From: a virus
IMG/VR virus record: IMGVR_UViG_3300042321_001857
Location: 1 to 39,292 of that record
DNA length: 39,292 nucleotides
Strand: one strand, 5' to 3'
In this document: piece by piece, positions 23,704 through 33,725 of the stretch
How the letters are laid out: the number at the start of each line of letters is the position of its first letter
How positions within the stretch are numbered: position 1 is the first letter of the stretch
Notes under the pieces: model-generated
Databases searched by the model: none
Told to the model about the DNA's origin: nothing
What the model saw: only the letters and a program-made list of their open reading frames with translations
Position numbers and translations under genes: made by a program

Positions 23704-25487
23704 TATACAATAACCTCTACTTCAACTGTTCCAGACAACCAGTCTGGAGTTAGGGATATTACTTGACCGAATTTACTTATACCAAGATCAAATCTGGGAT
23801 AAGTTAATTTTATAGTACTACCCAGGTTAAGACCAAGCAATTTAGACTTACCAGTAAACCTGTACACCATTCTCACAGACTTGTAATAAGTCAATAATCT
23901 GCCCGCCTCGGTAGTGGCGTCGGTATCGCTAATAAACAGTGTTTCTTTTTGTAATGGGTCACTGTCTAGCTTATAGTTGGTTTTAACTGTACCATCAACT
24001 GCAGTAACAGTCAGCCACTCAGTAGATAAATTGTCTTTGTTATTATTAGGTATAGCAGTTAATAAATTTGCTTGTACTGTGTAATTTTTAGCAAAGGCCA
24101 ACTTTACACCGGCCTGAGCAGTATACCTGTTGCTGATACTCAAACTGTTAAAAATAATATCGTCCGGTCCCACTTCTGTAAACACGGACTGTGAGGTGGT
24201 TCCAAATTTATAAATTTGTAGCTTGCCAGTTCTAGACATTACTATTTGGCTACCAATACTACTGGCTAATTGCTGACAGGCTATTAACACATTTTCTTGG
24301 GTGTCCAAGTACAGCCCAACTTCTTGGGTGTTGTTCGCAGTATTAAAACTGTTGAAATTGGTCCAGTCCACATCTGAGGCACCCAACCGTGTTGAGGTTT
24401 TTCCAAACTGTGTGACAATGGTGGCTATAATATTGGCTACAGTATTGACATAGGTTGTTTGAGCTGCACCAGTGGTTAGGTCAGTAGACTTTTTTACACC
24501 CTGTACGCTGGCAGTTATAACTCCAGCCGGTGGTGCTTTTAGTTTAAAGGTTCCTGTGTTTGTGGGATCAACCACTGGGGTTGAAGACACAACTCCTGAG
24601 GTAGCAATTGTATCAACAATGGTTGCTGTACCAGTACCACTGCTGTTGCCTGTGGCTTTGAATGACACACCCACAGTGTTAGAACTTGCGCCAATAGCAG
24701 TCCAATTTGTGGTTCCTACAGTCAATATCTTATAACTTGCACCTTTTATTATACTGGGGGCACCAACGATTCCATAAATAGGTATACCATTGTCACGAAT
24801 TTCTATGATTCTTTCACAAATGTCACCCTCACCAGTTAAACCGGTGAGTTGAGTGGCTGAGCCTGTGGTAACCATGTATTCCTGAGTTATAGGATCAATT
24901 AACAGTGGTGTAACGTTGAACACTTCTCCAAAGATAATCGGACGCATCTGGTCTTGATTTTTTTGACCAGCAGTACCCCAACTACTGGTGGCATAAACGC
25001 CCAGCTTGTTTTCACTGATGGGGGCGTTGAGTCTCTCCAACTTATCTCTCAACTTTAGGTTGAACGACCTTAAGTTTCTGCTATCTGCATCGTCGACTAT
25101 ACCATCAAATATGGTTAAGAATTCTGTGGACAGGTTACTTAAAGTAGAAGTCCAGCCTGGATCCCCGTAGTATATCTTTATGCTCTTATTGCTCCAGATA
25201 TAACGGGTACTGTCCAAGTAAGGATCCATTTCACCATTTAGGTTATGTACCTCAATATCACCAAAGGTCATACCCACAGAACCCCCGTCTTTTGACAGGG
25301 ATTCTGTGAGAGTTAGTTTGTTGGCAATAATTGGAAGAAAGGTCGCAGCACCGTCTGTGGTAACGTATCCACCTGTTGATAGATACAGATTAATATCTTG
25401 ACTAGCCACAATGTCATAGACAGTTGCGACTACAAGAATTACTCTCATTGCAGATGGATTTTCTAACCAAGATTGGCTATACGGCAT
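23703..25487 (-). CDS. Baseplate hub-like tail protein
   Basis: 594 residues. The N-terminus (RVILVVATVYDIVAS, then NLYLSTGGYVT, and MTFGDIEVHNLNGEMD) matches siphophage tail-hub proteins that begin with a short beta-domain. The C-terminal third (ISNRYTAQAGVKLAFAKNYTVQ, then DATTEAGRLLTYYKSVRMVYRFTG) fits the gp27/gp44-like hub fold. Between them, about residues 245-300, is an inserted shuffled module (SYKILTVGTTNWTAIGASS...GTGTATIV). The Shine-Dalgarno is AAGGAGAG. It is placed directly after the tape measure gene, where Dit/Tal-type proteins normally lie. The assignment rests on position and sequence style. Confidence 0.75.
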   Translation of the reverse strand: MPYSQSWLENPSAMRVILVVATVYDIVASQDINLYLSTGGYVTTDGAATFLPIIANKLTLTESLSKDGGSVGMTFGDIEVHNLNGEMDPYLDSTRYIWSNKSIKIYYGDPGWTSTLSNLSTEFLTIFDGIVDDADSRNLRSFNLKLRDKLERLNAPISENKLGVYATSSWGTAGQKNQDQMRPIIFGEVFNVTPLLIDPITQEYMVTTGSATQLTGLTGEGDICERIIEIRDNGIPIYGIVGAPSIIKGASYKILTVGTTNWTAIGASSNTVGVSFKATGNSSGTGTATIVDTIATSGVVSSTPVVDPTNTGTFKLKAPPAGVITASVQGVKKSTDLTTGAAQTTYVNTVANIIATIVTQFGKTSTRLGASDVDWTNFNSFNTANNTQEVGLYLDTQENVLIACQQLASSIGSQIVMSRTGKLQIYKFGTTSQSVFTEVGPDDIIFNSLSISNRYTAQAGVKLAFAKNYTVQANLLTAIPNNNKDNLSTEWLTVTAVDGTVKTNYKLDSDPLQKETLFISDTDATTEAGRLLTYYKSVRMVYRFTGKSKLLGLNLGSTIKLTYPRFDLGISKFGQVISLTPDWLSGTVEVEVIV

Positions 25488-25508
25488 TTTCTCTCCTTTT
25501 GTTTGTGG

Positions 25509-28500
25509 TTAGAGCTGCGCGGTAAGCGGAGCAGTGTTATTATTGAATATAGTAATAATTTGAGATGTTTTGGCAGCGATCCAATCATCTCGCGATACCT
25601 GAGTTGAAACTCTGTTTACGGCTCCCTCTACTGTTGCACTGCCTGTAAGAGTTGCTGATACAAGTGCGGCGGTTTGGGCAGCCACAACTGTATTTCCGTT
25701 ATTTACAGCAGTTGTGGTAGCACCAACAGCAGTTGTGGTAGCACCAACAGCAGCGATTAGAGTAGTAGTGCTTGGAGCGTTTTCTCCCACTAGTGCTGTT
25801 TTGATACTGGGAATACCGTCTCTGCCCATCATGGCGTCCTTGAAGTCCTTGAACTCTCTTGCCATAGTTTCAAGGGCTTGCTTTACGTCACCAGTTTGAG
25901 CGGCGGTATTTTGAGCTATTCTATCAAAAGCAGTATTTCTGTTTGTTTGAGCAGTATTAAAGTCCTTTATTAGATCGGCTGTAGATCTGGAGCTATCGGC
26001 TATATCTTCTAGAGCTATGCCATTTTCTTTAAGGACGTCCAACTGATGAACTTGAATGTCTTCCCGAACTTCTTTTAGTTTGTCTGCGCTTTGGTCTAGT
26101 GCTTTACTAACAGCTTGGAAGTCGCTAACATAAGCACCGCTGCTTGCATTAACCACTCTAGAAGCTTGTAAGTAGGCGTCTGCTACTTGAGGTAGCTTGC
26201 TGACTGCCTCCAACTGTGCTTTTGCTTGTGCTTCTGTTTCAGGATTTATGTTAATAGCAGTTAATAATTCTTCAAACTGTGTTTTGGCTAGGTTGTATTT
26301 ATCTATTGGTAGTAGTGTAGACAGATCTCCGGCTAACAGAGTGTTCTTGTAGTTAGTTAGGTTATCTATGGCTTTAGTGAAATCATTGAAAACCGACTTC
26401 AGTAAATCTCTGCGTTTAATCAGCTTATCTTTTGCTGAAAGTTCGTCCTCTAGAGCGTATAGGTATCTTTGGTTTGAAACTAATATATCCTTTTGAACTC
26501 CTGAATATTTATCAAACTCTTTTAGTTCTTTGGCTCGCTGTGCATCTCGTACTGCTGCAGTCATTGTTTCTGATCGCGTGATTTCAGCATATAGCTGTAA
26601 TGCCCTAATTCGTGTGTCATTAATTTTAGCAACAAACTCATCTGTGGTTAGGGAAACTATTTTTTCGGCTTCTTTGTATACCATAGCAAAAGCTGGAGCT
26701 AGCTCCATAAGAGACGTATAAAGCTCTCTGCCTGCTGGAGTGGTAATGTCAAGTGCATTGACAATGTTTTTAAACTCGCCACGAGTTTTTATTAAGGCCA
26801 AGTCTGTTTTACCGTGTTCAATGGCTAGGTCACCCAGTCGCTTAGTAACTGACTCCTGTATAGGAGTCAATCTCTCGGCTTCAGTTAAAAAGTTATCTGC
26901 ATAAAACTTCTGGTTGTCTAGGAATTTGTCCAGTCCTCCGGCTAGAGTGGCTAGTGCTTCTGTAATTTCTATGCTTTTTTCTTTTAACTCTGCGTCTGTG
27001 GCTGCTCTGGTTACAGTTCTTGTACTACCATACCAAGTTCTGACAGTTTCCGTAATAGTGCCAAAACTTTCTTTTACAAGCTGATTAATGGTTTTTCCGC
27101 CCTGAGCTAGAAATGACTGAGAAATTTTTTCATTTGTATCTAAAACACGAACAACAGTCTCTGCCATTCCTTCGCCAAAATTACGGAACTTTTCTAAGCT
27201 TTTAAAAGCAATAGTGGCCGCATCATCTAAAGCGCTAGAAATTACATTTCCTAACTCCTTTTGTAACTCTTCGCCTTGTAGACCTCTCAATGAAGCAAAT
27301 TTTCCTGTTAGGTCAACTTGAGCCAGAGATGCAAATATGTCGTCTTGGGTTTTACCCAAATTGCCACCCAGTTCAACAAATAAGGCACCCGCATTACTAA
27401 ATATTTTAGTAATTTCTGCAGCAGCTTTTTGATCAACACTAGCCAAGTCTCTTTCAAGAGTTGCGTCTGTAGTCCTTGTGCTTCCACCAATACCTAAAAA
27501 TCCGCTACTTTTCTTTGTGGTTCTAGTAGTTTCATACTGTTGAACAGATCCTGCTTTGCCTGATAGTACATCCAGGAATGAACCCGCAAACTTTATACCA
27601 GAGTCTATTATTTCTTTAGTTGTCCTACTGCCAAATAGTCCTTGTATACCACTGCTGGTTGTACCCTCTTTGGTACCAAATCCAGTGCCCATGCGTAGGC
27701 CTAGTACACCGTATAAAGATTTTGCCGCTCCGCCTATAGAACGATCAATGCTCTCCAACAATTTAACAGTTCTGTTTTGATAGGTTAAACCTTCAACACT
27801 GGTATTACCTATTAGATTTAAAGAATTTTTAATGCTGTCTGATTTTGCCTCTGAGTCTCCAAAAACTCCACCACCAGTTTCTACTTTCTTGCCATCTTTC
27901 CAAGTCATACCAGTTCCCTGGGTTTCTTGACGTTCTGAGGCTGTAGAACCTGCTACGGGTGCTGAGCTCTTTTTACCAAAAACACTTAAACCTATTGCTG
28001 CAACTATAGCTGCTGCGACTGGTGGTCCAAAGATACCAAGTTGTGCAGATATTTTAGCAAATATTTCTGTTACGTATAGTCCGGCTCTAGCAAAGAAACC
28101 TGCCCCAGTTGCGGCTGTTTGTGCTGTTTCACCTGCAACGCTTCCAGCAACCTTTGCTTTGTCTACGAATAGTGAAGTTGCTAACTCTTTAAAGTCCATT
28201 GCAATTCTGGCAATGTGTAGAGCTTTTTCTACACCGCTCAAAATTTTGTAAGCAGCTGTTTTCTCTTTGAATAAGGTTTTAGCGCTGCCCATTAATCTGG
28301 CATTATCTGAAATCTCATCCTTTGCCTTCTTCCGCTCCAAATCACCCAAGTCTTTGGTTGCCTTTGTTCTTTTTTGTATTTGGTCGTATGTAAGGTCACC
28401 AGTACCCTCTTCAGCTTTTTTAATGTCAGCCAAGATACCTACATACTTGGCTTTATCAGTGTTATACTTTTCTTGGCCTGCAGATATATCTCCAAAAGTT

Positions 28501-31500
28501 TTTACAAGATTACCTAAAACAGCACCTGTTTTACCAAATGCTTGGGCTAGAGTGTCTGCAATGCCTTCGAAAAGTCCTAGGATCTCTGCTTGCTTTTTGA
28601 GTTCTTCATTTTGTTTGGCTGTTTCTATAGCTTGTGATCTAGTCAATTGAATTGCAGTTACTCTTGAAGAATTAGCCCTATCTTGAGCTAAAGCTTGTGC
28701 GTCAAAAGCACTTGCAAGATCCATCATTTGTTTAATAGTAGCTGAATTGTCTTCTCCACGCATCGCTTGTCGATTTGCTTTTGCGGCTAATTCACCTATT
28801 GCTGTGCTTCTTTGATTAGTTAAGTTTTGACGCTCTTTTTCAAATGATAATTCTTGTTTGGTTAATTCAATTTGTGCTCGGCTATTTGCTATAAATTCTT
28901 CACTAAATATTTTTTGCTGTTCAGCAATACTTAACCTGGTTTCTGCTAATCCAAGTTCTGATTCTTTTATAGACAGCGTAGCGTTTTTTCTAGTTTGCTC
29001 ATTTTGTCTTTCAGAGTCTGCTATTTCTTTTAACTTTGACTGTTGTCTGTCATAAACGGACAATCTCTCTTTTGCAATATTGGTTTCTATCTGCGATCTT
29101 CTATTAAATTCTTCTCTGGTAGCCAGCTGCTCGGCTTGAAGCCTATTGGACTCGGCATTTTGATAAACCATTTCGGCATCTTGTGCACTACCTAAAGCTA
29201 CCAATCCATTACGAATAACTAACTGTTTATTGTAATCACTTTTTGCCTTTAGTTTTTTATCTTCAAACTCTAAAGATGCTTGTTCGATCTGTGCTATTCT
29301 TAGTTTTTCAAGTGTTTCAATTTCGGTTTCTTTATTAGAGGGTAGCTGAAGTTGTAAACTTTCTCTTGTAGCGCTATTTTCTCTAATTTTAGCATCTAAT
29401 ATATCTTTTTCTTTTTTATAGCGCGAGTCTTCTTCTGCTAAAGGCTTTTCTATTTTTTTGATCAATTCTTGTTGCTGAGCTATATCTTGTAAGGACTTTA
29501 TGAAACCAGCATTTGATTGAGCAGCATTTACTATTTCTTGAGCGTAACCACTAGCACCCTCTGCATTGCTTACTAAAGCCTTATTTAGATCTGCGAGTGC
29601 TGCTAGTGGATTTATAGCAGCCCGTCTCAATAACTTTAACTTTTCTTCTGCATTTTGTACATCTTTATCTGTAGTAGCGACTCTTTGGCCTGCTGTTTCT
29701 GCTTCTCTTAATGTTTTAGCGGAACCTAGTTGTTCTCTTGCAGACTTATTAGACTCTAAGGCATTGCTTAATGCGGTTTCGGCTGTTAGTAACGTTATTC
29801 TGTTTGCTAATTCTTGCTGAATTCTTATTAATCTTGCCTGTCCGTCTAATTCTTTGATCTTTAAATCAAATTGACGTCCTGCTAGCTCAGGAATATTATC
29901 TATTCTTGAGTACAGAGACTGAAGTAGCTGTGTTGAACCTTTGGCTAGTTCTGCCTGAATACGGCCGGCTATTAAACCTACAGACTCAGACAGTCCTGTA
30001 TTAATACTATTTCTAATCTTTAGCGCGGCACCTTCTGCTGTAGACTCTGCCTGAGCTCTGGCATTTCTAGCTCTATCTATTTCAGATTTCAGTCGTGCAA
30101 TTTCTTTGTTTACAATTTCTTTTTCTACGCCCGGTCTATCTCTGGCTGTTGTACTATCAATACTTCCTGCGGCTGCAAATAAATCTTTTTCTGCCAGCTT
30201 TTGTAAATCTTTTAGCTTCTGTTCTAGATTTTGTGCGTCTTGTTCACTTTGTACCATTAATTTTTGAGCCTTATTTAACTCAATATTTAATTTGGCTACT
30301 TCTATTGAACTAGAGCCAAATATAGGTGACTTGTTTAGTTCGTCGGAAGCCTTGATCAAGTTTGATATAGACTCACTGATAGGGCCACTTAAATTTTTAT
30401 CAAGAGCAGTTAAAGCTGCTATACTGGTATTGGCCCATTTAACTGTGCTATCACTTACTTCAAATTCTTTGGATACCTGTCTAAAAGCTTCCTTTGAAGC
30501 TTCAAAAGCAGAAACAAACTCTCTGGCTCTGCTGGCGGCTATACCAGCATCATTGGAAGCTCCTTTAATAGCTCTTCGGATTTCTTCTACTATACCAGAA
30601 GTAGGGGCTAGTCCTTTTAAGGCTTTTTCTACCTGTTTAAAGTTTGTTACATCTTCTATATTTAACAAACCACCAAGTTTACTCTTTAATTCGTCAGCAA
30701 TCTTTTTATTATCTATGCCCTCAACAGCTGCAACTATACCTTGGCCAAAACTTTCTGAAAAACTAGATTGAACGTCTAAATTAAAAATTCCTTTTATAGT
30801 ATTCTTGAACTTGTCCCATCCAGAGTCCTGTAGTGCTCTCAATGCTTTTTGAGCATTTTTTGCTAACTCGTCCATGCTGCTAGAAAACTCTAACAAGGCA
30901 TTGGACTGTGCTTCCATGCTCTGTACACTAAAAGGATTTGTTTGACGTATTGTATCAAATGTATTTGTTAGGTTTTTTGTAGAACCCTCGACACGACCAA
31001 CACTACCACTAAAAGCATCAATTTCTTTTGAAGCTTTTGAAAATATGCCATCTATTAAGGACACAGATGCGGCTACTAGGCCTATTACCATGAAGAAACC
31101 ATTCAAGGCATTCATGGCGGTACTTATCATACCACCAAATGCTGCTATTGCTCCACGAGCAGTTAACATTGCCGCACTAAAGCCTGTGATATTATTACGT
31201 GCTATTTCTTCTCTTAGTAAGGCAAAAGATCCCCTTAGTCCTATAAGACTACCATTGTATGCTGCATTACTTATAATTGAAGATCTAATAGCTGCGTCTT
31301 GTGCTCTCTGTCCTGCTCTTACAGACAGGCCATAAGTACCCCAACTTTGTGCATCTCTTTCTACTTGTTCAGTAAGTCTCTGTCTAGTAGCTATTAGATC
31401 TGTTTCTGCTGTAATTTGAGAACGTATTGCTGTTACTACATCTCTGTACGCAGAGGCTTCTGCACTGCGACCACGTCTTTCCATGGCTCCAGCTGCTCTT

Positions 31501-32786
31501 TCTACTCTTTGTAGATCTTGCTCTGTTATGTCTTGTAAATCTCGGGATAGTAGTCGGAAAGCAGCACTTCTTCTATTTAAATTACCTTGCTGTAATTGTT
31601 GTATTCTAGCTTCTGCGGCTTCTACAGCTCTTAGTTCTCTGTCTGCACGGGATTCTACTTCATCAATTATTCTTTGATTTATAAGTTGTCTGGCCTGCTG
31701 TGCTTCTTGTGCTTTTTGTTGGGCCAATTGTCCTGCTCTTTGGGCAGTCTGTTCTAAACCCTGTCTAAATTCACCTATAGCTGGAAGAGCTTGTTTAACT
31801 AATATAGCTGCTAATGCTCCAATACCTGTTAACAAGGCAGTAGGGCTCTGACTAAAAAAGTTAGCCACTGGTGCTACGACCTTGTTTACAAACTCTAAAA
31901 TGTTTTGTGAGGCGTCGCGAATAGAGGCAGACAATTTTGTGTAGGGATTTGCGTCAATTTTGATACTGCTAAACTTTTGTTCGCCCTCTGCTAACACAGC
32001 ATTAGCAAATGCGGCTCTTCTTTCAAAATCTGTTAGTTCGCTGACGCTCTTATTAACAGATTTAGCATATTCTTTTACTGCTGGATCAAGTTTGGTAAAT
32101 ATACCCAGTTCGTCCAATAGTTCGGGTTCTAGCTTAGTAATACCACGAGTTAGGCGACTGATGGCATCCCCCATATCCACACCGAGAGCTTGAGATGCTT
32201 GTTTTGCTACATTTCCAAGCCTTAATACATCTTGGCTGTTCATACCACTAGATACAGCTTTAGTGGTTGCTTCCATGGCTTCGCGCAGACTGATGGCTCC
32301 GTCTGTTGCAGCTACAAGTCTCTTGCTTAAACTACCCAGTGCTACACCACTTGCAGCCCCCAACTGATCAAGACCTTTGACCATATTGGTAGTATCCATG
32401 GCACGGCTTAAAGCGCCAAACGCAGCTGTTAGTGCAAAGGTATTAGCTGCAACAGTTGCATACAGACGTACCAACCCGCCAAGCCCACGAGCTTGGTCTG
32501 CAAAGTCACGAGCGGTACCGCCTGCAGCACCGGACGCACCTCTGGCCCGATTGTAGTTTTCTACCTCTTGGCCAGTAAAAACTCCAGCAGATGCTCCTGC
32601 GTTGCCGGTAGGCCGAGCTGCTGCGCTACTGGCAAATCTACGACTACTACCACTGCCACTGACATTTTGTGCCGCTTGTTGTGCTTGTTGTAAGTTGTCT
32701 CTTATTGTCTGACTCTGTTGTTGAGCCTGATCCATACCCTGAGTTCTAAGTCTCAGGGTAAATGTACTTGTATTATTAGCTGCCAT
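25509..32786 (-). CDS. Tail tape measure protein
   Basis: 2425 residues starting MAANNTSTFTLRLRTQ at 32786 (AGGAGAA five bases upstream); a TTG at 32828 lies in the promoter leader and is not used. The tape measure protein sets tail length and is ejected with the DNA. Evidence: huge size, Ala/Gln/Glu/Lys-rich coiled coil over most of the length (notably about 340-520 and 790-1500), hydrophobic stretches near 314-339, 549-582 (FFMVIGLVAASVSLIDGIF) and 1584-1604 (FGPPVAAAIVAAIGLSVFG), and a position after the chaperone pair. At about 1.5 A per residue the tail would be near 360 nm. I see no clear peptidoglycan hydrolase motif. It is the first gene after a consensus promoter. Confidence 0.95.
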   Translation of the reverse strand: MAANNTSTFTLRLRTQGMDQAQQQSQTIRDNLQQAQQAAQNVSGSGSSRRFASSAAARPTGNAGASAGVFTGQEVENYNRARGASGAAGGTARDFADQARGLGGLVRLYATVAANTFALTAAFGALSRAMDTTNMVKGLDQLGAASGVALGSLSKRLVAATDGAISLREAMEATTKAVSSGMNSQDVLRLGNVAKQASQALGVDMGDAISRLTRGITKLEPELLDELGIFTKLDPAVKEYAKSVNKSVSELTDFERRAAFANAVLAEGEQKFSSIKIDANPYTKLSASIRDASQNILEFVNKVVAPVANFFSQSPTALLTGIGALAAILVKQALPAIGEFRQGLEQTAQRAGQLAQQKAQEAQQARQLINQRIIDEVESRADRELRAVEAAEARIQQLQQGNLNRRSAAFRLLSRDLQDITEQDLQRVERAAGAMERRGRSAEASAYRDVVTAIRSQITAETDLIATRQRLTEQVERDAQSWGTYGLSVRAGQRAQDAAIRSSIISNAAYNGSLIGLRGSFALLREEIARNNITGFSAAMLTARGAIAAFGGMISTAMNALNGFFMVIGLVAASVSLIDGIFSKASKEIDAFSGSVGRVEGSTKNLTNTFDTIRQTNPFSVQSMEAQSNALLEFSSSMDELAKNAQKALRALQDSGWDKFKNTIKGIFNLDVQSSFSESFGQGIVAAVEGIDNKKIADELKSKLGGLLNIEDVTNFKQVEKALKGLAPTSGIVEEIRRAIKGASNDAGIAASRAREFVSAFEASKEAFRQVSKEFEVSDSTVKWANTSIAALTALDKNLSGPISESISNLIKASDELNKSPIFGSSSIEVAKLNIELNKAQKLMVQSEQDAQNLEQKLKDLQKLAEKDLFAAAGSIDSTTARDRPGVEKEIVNKEIARLKSEIDRARNARAQAESTAEGAALKIRNSINTGLSESVGLIAGRIQAELAKGSTQLLQSLYSRIDNIPELAGRQFDLKIKELDGQARLIRIQQELANRITLLTAETALSNALESNKSAREQLGSAKTLREAETAGQRVATTDKDVQNAEEKLKLLRRAAINPLAALADLNKALVSNAEGASGYAQEIVNAAQSNAGFIKSLQDIAQQQELIKKIEKPLAEEDSRYKKEKDILDAKIRENSATRESLQLQLPSNKETEIETLEKLRIAQIEQASLEFEDKKLKAKSDYNKQLVIRNGLVALGSAQDAEMVYQNAESNRLQAEQLATREEFNRRSQIETNIAKERLSVYDRQQSKLKEIADSERQNEQTRKNATLSIKESELGLAETRLSIAEQQKIFSEEFIANSRAQIELTKQELSFEKERQNLTNQRSTAIGELAAKANRQAMRGEDNSATIKQMMDLASAFDAQALAQDRANSSRVTAIQLTRSQAIETAKQNEELKKQAEILGLFEGIADTLAQAFGKTGAVLGNLVKTFGDISAGQEKYNTDKAKYVGILADIKKAEEGTGDLTYDQIQKRTKATKDLGDLERKKAKDEISDNARLMGSAKTLFKEKTAAYKILSGVEKALHIARIAMDFKELATSLFVDKAKVAGSVAGETAQTAATGAGFFARAGLYVTEIFAKISAQLGIFGPPVAAAIVAAIGLSVFGKKSSAPVAGSTASERQETQGTGMTWKDGKKVETGGGVFGDSEAKSDSIKNSLNLIGNTSVEGLTYQNRTVKLLESIDRSIGGAAKSLYGVLGLRMGTGFGTKEGTTSSGIQGLFGSRTTKEIIDSGIKFAGSFLDVLSGKAGSVQQYETTRTTKKSSGFLGIGGSTRTTDATLERDLASVDQKAAAEITKIFSNAGALFVELGGNLGKTQDDIFASLAQVDLTGKFASLRGLQGEELQKELGNVISSALDDAATIAFKSLEKFRNFGEGMAETVVRVLDTNEKISQSFLAQGGKTINQLVKESFGTITETVRTWYGSTRTVTRAATDAELKEKSIEITEALATLAGGLDKFLDNQKFYADNFLTEAERLTPIQESVTKRLGDLAIEHGKTDLALIKTRGEFKNIVNALDITTPAGRELYTSLMELAPAFAMVYKEAEKIVSLTTDEFVAKINDTRIRALQLYAEITRSETMTAAVRDAQRAKELKEFDKYSGVQKDILVSNQRYLYALEDELSAKDKLIKRRDLLKSVFNDFTKAIDNLTNYKNTLLAGDLSTLLPIDKYNLAKTQFEELLTAININPETEAQAKAQLEAVSKLPQVADAYLQASRVVNASSGAYVSDFQAVSKALDQSADKLKEVREDIQVHQLDVLKENGIALEDIADSSRSTADLIKDFNTAQTNRNTAFDRIAQNTAAQTGDVKQALETMAREFKDFKDAMMGRDGIPSIKTALVGENAPSTTTLIAAVGATTTAVGATTTAVNNGNTVVAAQTAALVSATLTGSATVEGAVNRVSTQVSRDDWIAAKTSQIITIFNNNTAPLTAQL

Positions 32787-32837
32787 AAGTTCTCCTGGCA
32801 ATAAAAAATTTGAGCGCTCTATACTCAAGACCTACAA

Positions 32838-32866
32838 ATTATACCACTGTGGGGGTCTTTTGTCAA
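32838..32866 (-). promoter_or_regulatory. Perfect-consensus sigma70 promoter (P1) for the tape measure block
   Basis: On the minus strand, TTGACA (32861-32866) and TATAAT (32838-32843) are 17 bases apart, so both hexamers and the spacer match the textbook optimum; TGG precedes the -10. It lies between the terminator at 32890-32914 and the tape measure start at 32786. Confidence 0.9.
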
Positions 32867-32889
32867 GCAGTAATTTTTTCTATGCAAAC

Positions 32890-32914
32890 AAAAAAGCCCG
32901 CTATGGGCGGGCTT
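32890..32914 (-). terminator. Rho-independent terminator after the tail assembly chaperone genes
   Basis: An 8-bp perfect stem (AAGCCCGC, 32907-32914 read on the minus strand, with its complement at 32894-32901), a 5-base loop, then six T (32890-32895 on plus as A). It overlaps the stop codon of the T-part gene at 32913. Confidence 0.9.
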
Positions 32915-33230
32915 AATTGGTCTTTGGTTTGCTATCTTGTATCTTTTTAGATCTGATGCTGTCTATCAACAACAATAGGTCCAGGTAGACTTTGTGTAAT
33001 TCTGGTTCGATGTTGTTTATACGAAACACAGTTTCTATATAGTTAAAATTTTTTCCTATATAGTTGCCACCCATATAATCCCAACAATCTTGCAGGGTGT
33101 TATATATCTGAAACGCTTCCTGAACCTCCAACACTAAATCAGAGAACTCTAACGGTATTTCAGACTCCAGTGGCTCTGTGTTCATCATGTCGCACATGTC
33201 CAAGTAGTGTTCCTTGGTCATGCCCAACAT
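32913..33230 (-). CDS. Tail assembly chaperone T part, probably made only as G-T fusion by -1 frameshift
   Basis: As a free-standing frame it is 105 residues (MLGMTKEHYLDMCDMMN...), acidic and helical, with no Shine-Dalgarno before the ATG at 33230. The same frame is open without stop back through the slippery heptamer at 33290-33296 in the G gene, where it reads LSERQYEEVKDSIGRYFENS before the ATG. A -1 slip there gives a fusion of 264 residues spanning 33706 to 32913. This is the G/G-T arrangement known from lambda and many siphophages, in which T recruits the tail tube to the tape measure. It precedes the tape measure gene, as expected. The independent start is unlikely to be used. Confidence 0.85.
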   Translation of the reverse strand: MLGMTKEHYLDMCDMMNTEPLESEIPLEFSDLVLEVQEAFQIYNTLQDCWDYMGGNYIGKNFNYIETVFRINNIEPELHKVYLDLLLLIDSIRSKKIQDSKPKTN

Positions 33231-33262
33231 GGAGTTTTCAAAGTACCGACCAATACTATCTT

Positions 33263-33706
33263 TTACTTCTTCGTACTGGCGCTCTGAAAGTTTCCCAGGT
33301 CACTTACTGTTTCTGAAACCCAAGCATCAAAATTTGAACTGTTTCTCATCAAGAAAAGCGCATTTTCTTCACTGAATCCCAACTCACTGTTCATGTCTTG
33401 ACCACTGAGTTCTACGGGTGCTAGTTGCTCTAGGTAGGTAAGTTTAAAACCGGTCCAGCCCTTGACAGCCGATTGTACATAGAGTTGTAAAAATAGGTCG
33501 TCATTGAGCTCTTCGGATGCTTGACGATTCTTAAAAACATTCTTTGTAGCCTTTTTACGGATAGAGACTAGGGTTTCTCTGCTTAAAAAGCCCAGAGTAA
33601 CTTTAAATCCTGCGTATCCGGGCATTTCAGCTTCTACGGTTTTACTAGGTACCAATAGGCTCTTTAGTGATAGGTTTACTTGAGAACCACTTGCGTTTTC
33701 TGTCAT
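33263..33706 (-). CDS. Tail assembly chaperone G
   Basis: 147 residues. Phage tail assembly chaperones bind the tape measure protein and feed tail tube subunits. The central part (GFLSRETLVSIRKKATKNVF, then LFLQLYVQSAVKGWTGFKLTYL) with the VKGWTGFK core is typical of this family. It ends ...DLGNFQSASTKK in the zero frame, and the slip site GGGAAAC is nine codons before the stop, consistent with a minority -1 fusion with the T frame. It lies between the major tail protein and the tape measure gene, the standard place. A hairpin at 33726-33751 just ahead may reduce its expression relative to the major tail protein. Confidence 0.9.
   Translation of the reverse strand: MTENASGSQVNLSLKSLLVPSKTVEAEMPGYAGFKVTLGFLSRETLVSIRKKATKNVFKNRQASEELNDDLFLQLYVQSAVKGWTGFKLTYLEQLAPVELSGQDMNSELGFSEENALFLMRNSSNFDAWVSETVSDLGNFQSASTKK
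33290..33296 (-). other. Programmed -1 ribosomal frameshift site (GGGAAAC)
   Basis: On the minus strand the G gene reads CTG GGA AAC, so G-GGA-AAC is a zero-frame X-XXY-YYZ heptamer, one base different from the lambda GGGAAAG site. The -1 frame continues open for 20 codons into the T frame. The pairing with tail chaperone genes makes the function clear; efficiency cannot be judged from sequence. Confidence 0.88.
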
Positions 33707-33725
33707 GAATTGTCCTTGTTGTAGT

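Noticed and set aside
26530-32693. Several plus-strand frames of 60-160 residues within the tape measure gene
   Set aside because: They are antisense shadows of coiled-coil coding sequence, with no ribosome sites and no intergenic space.
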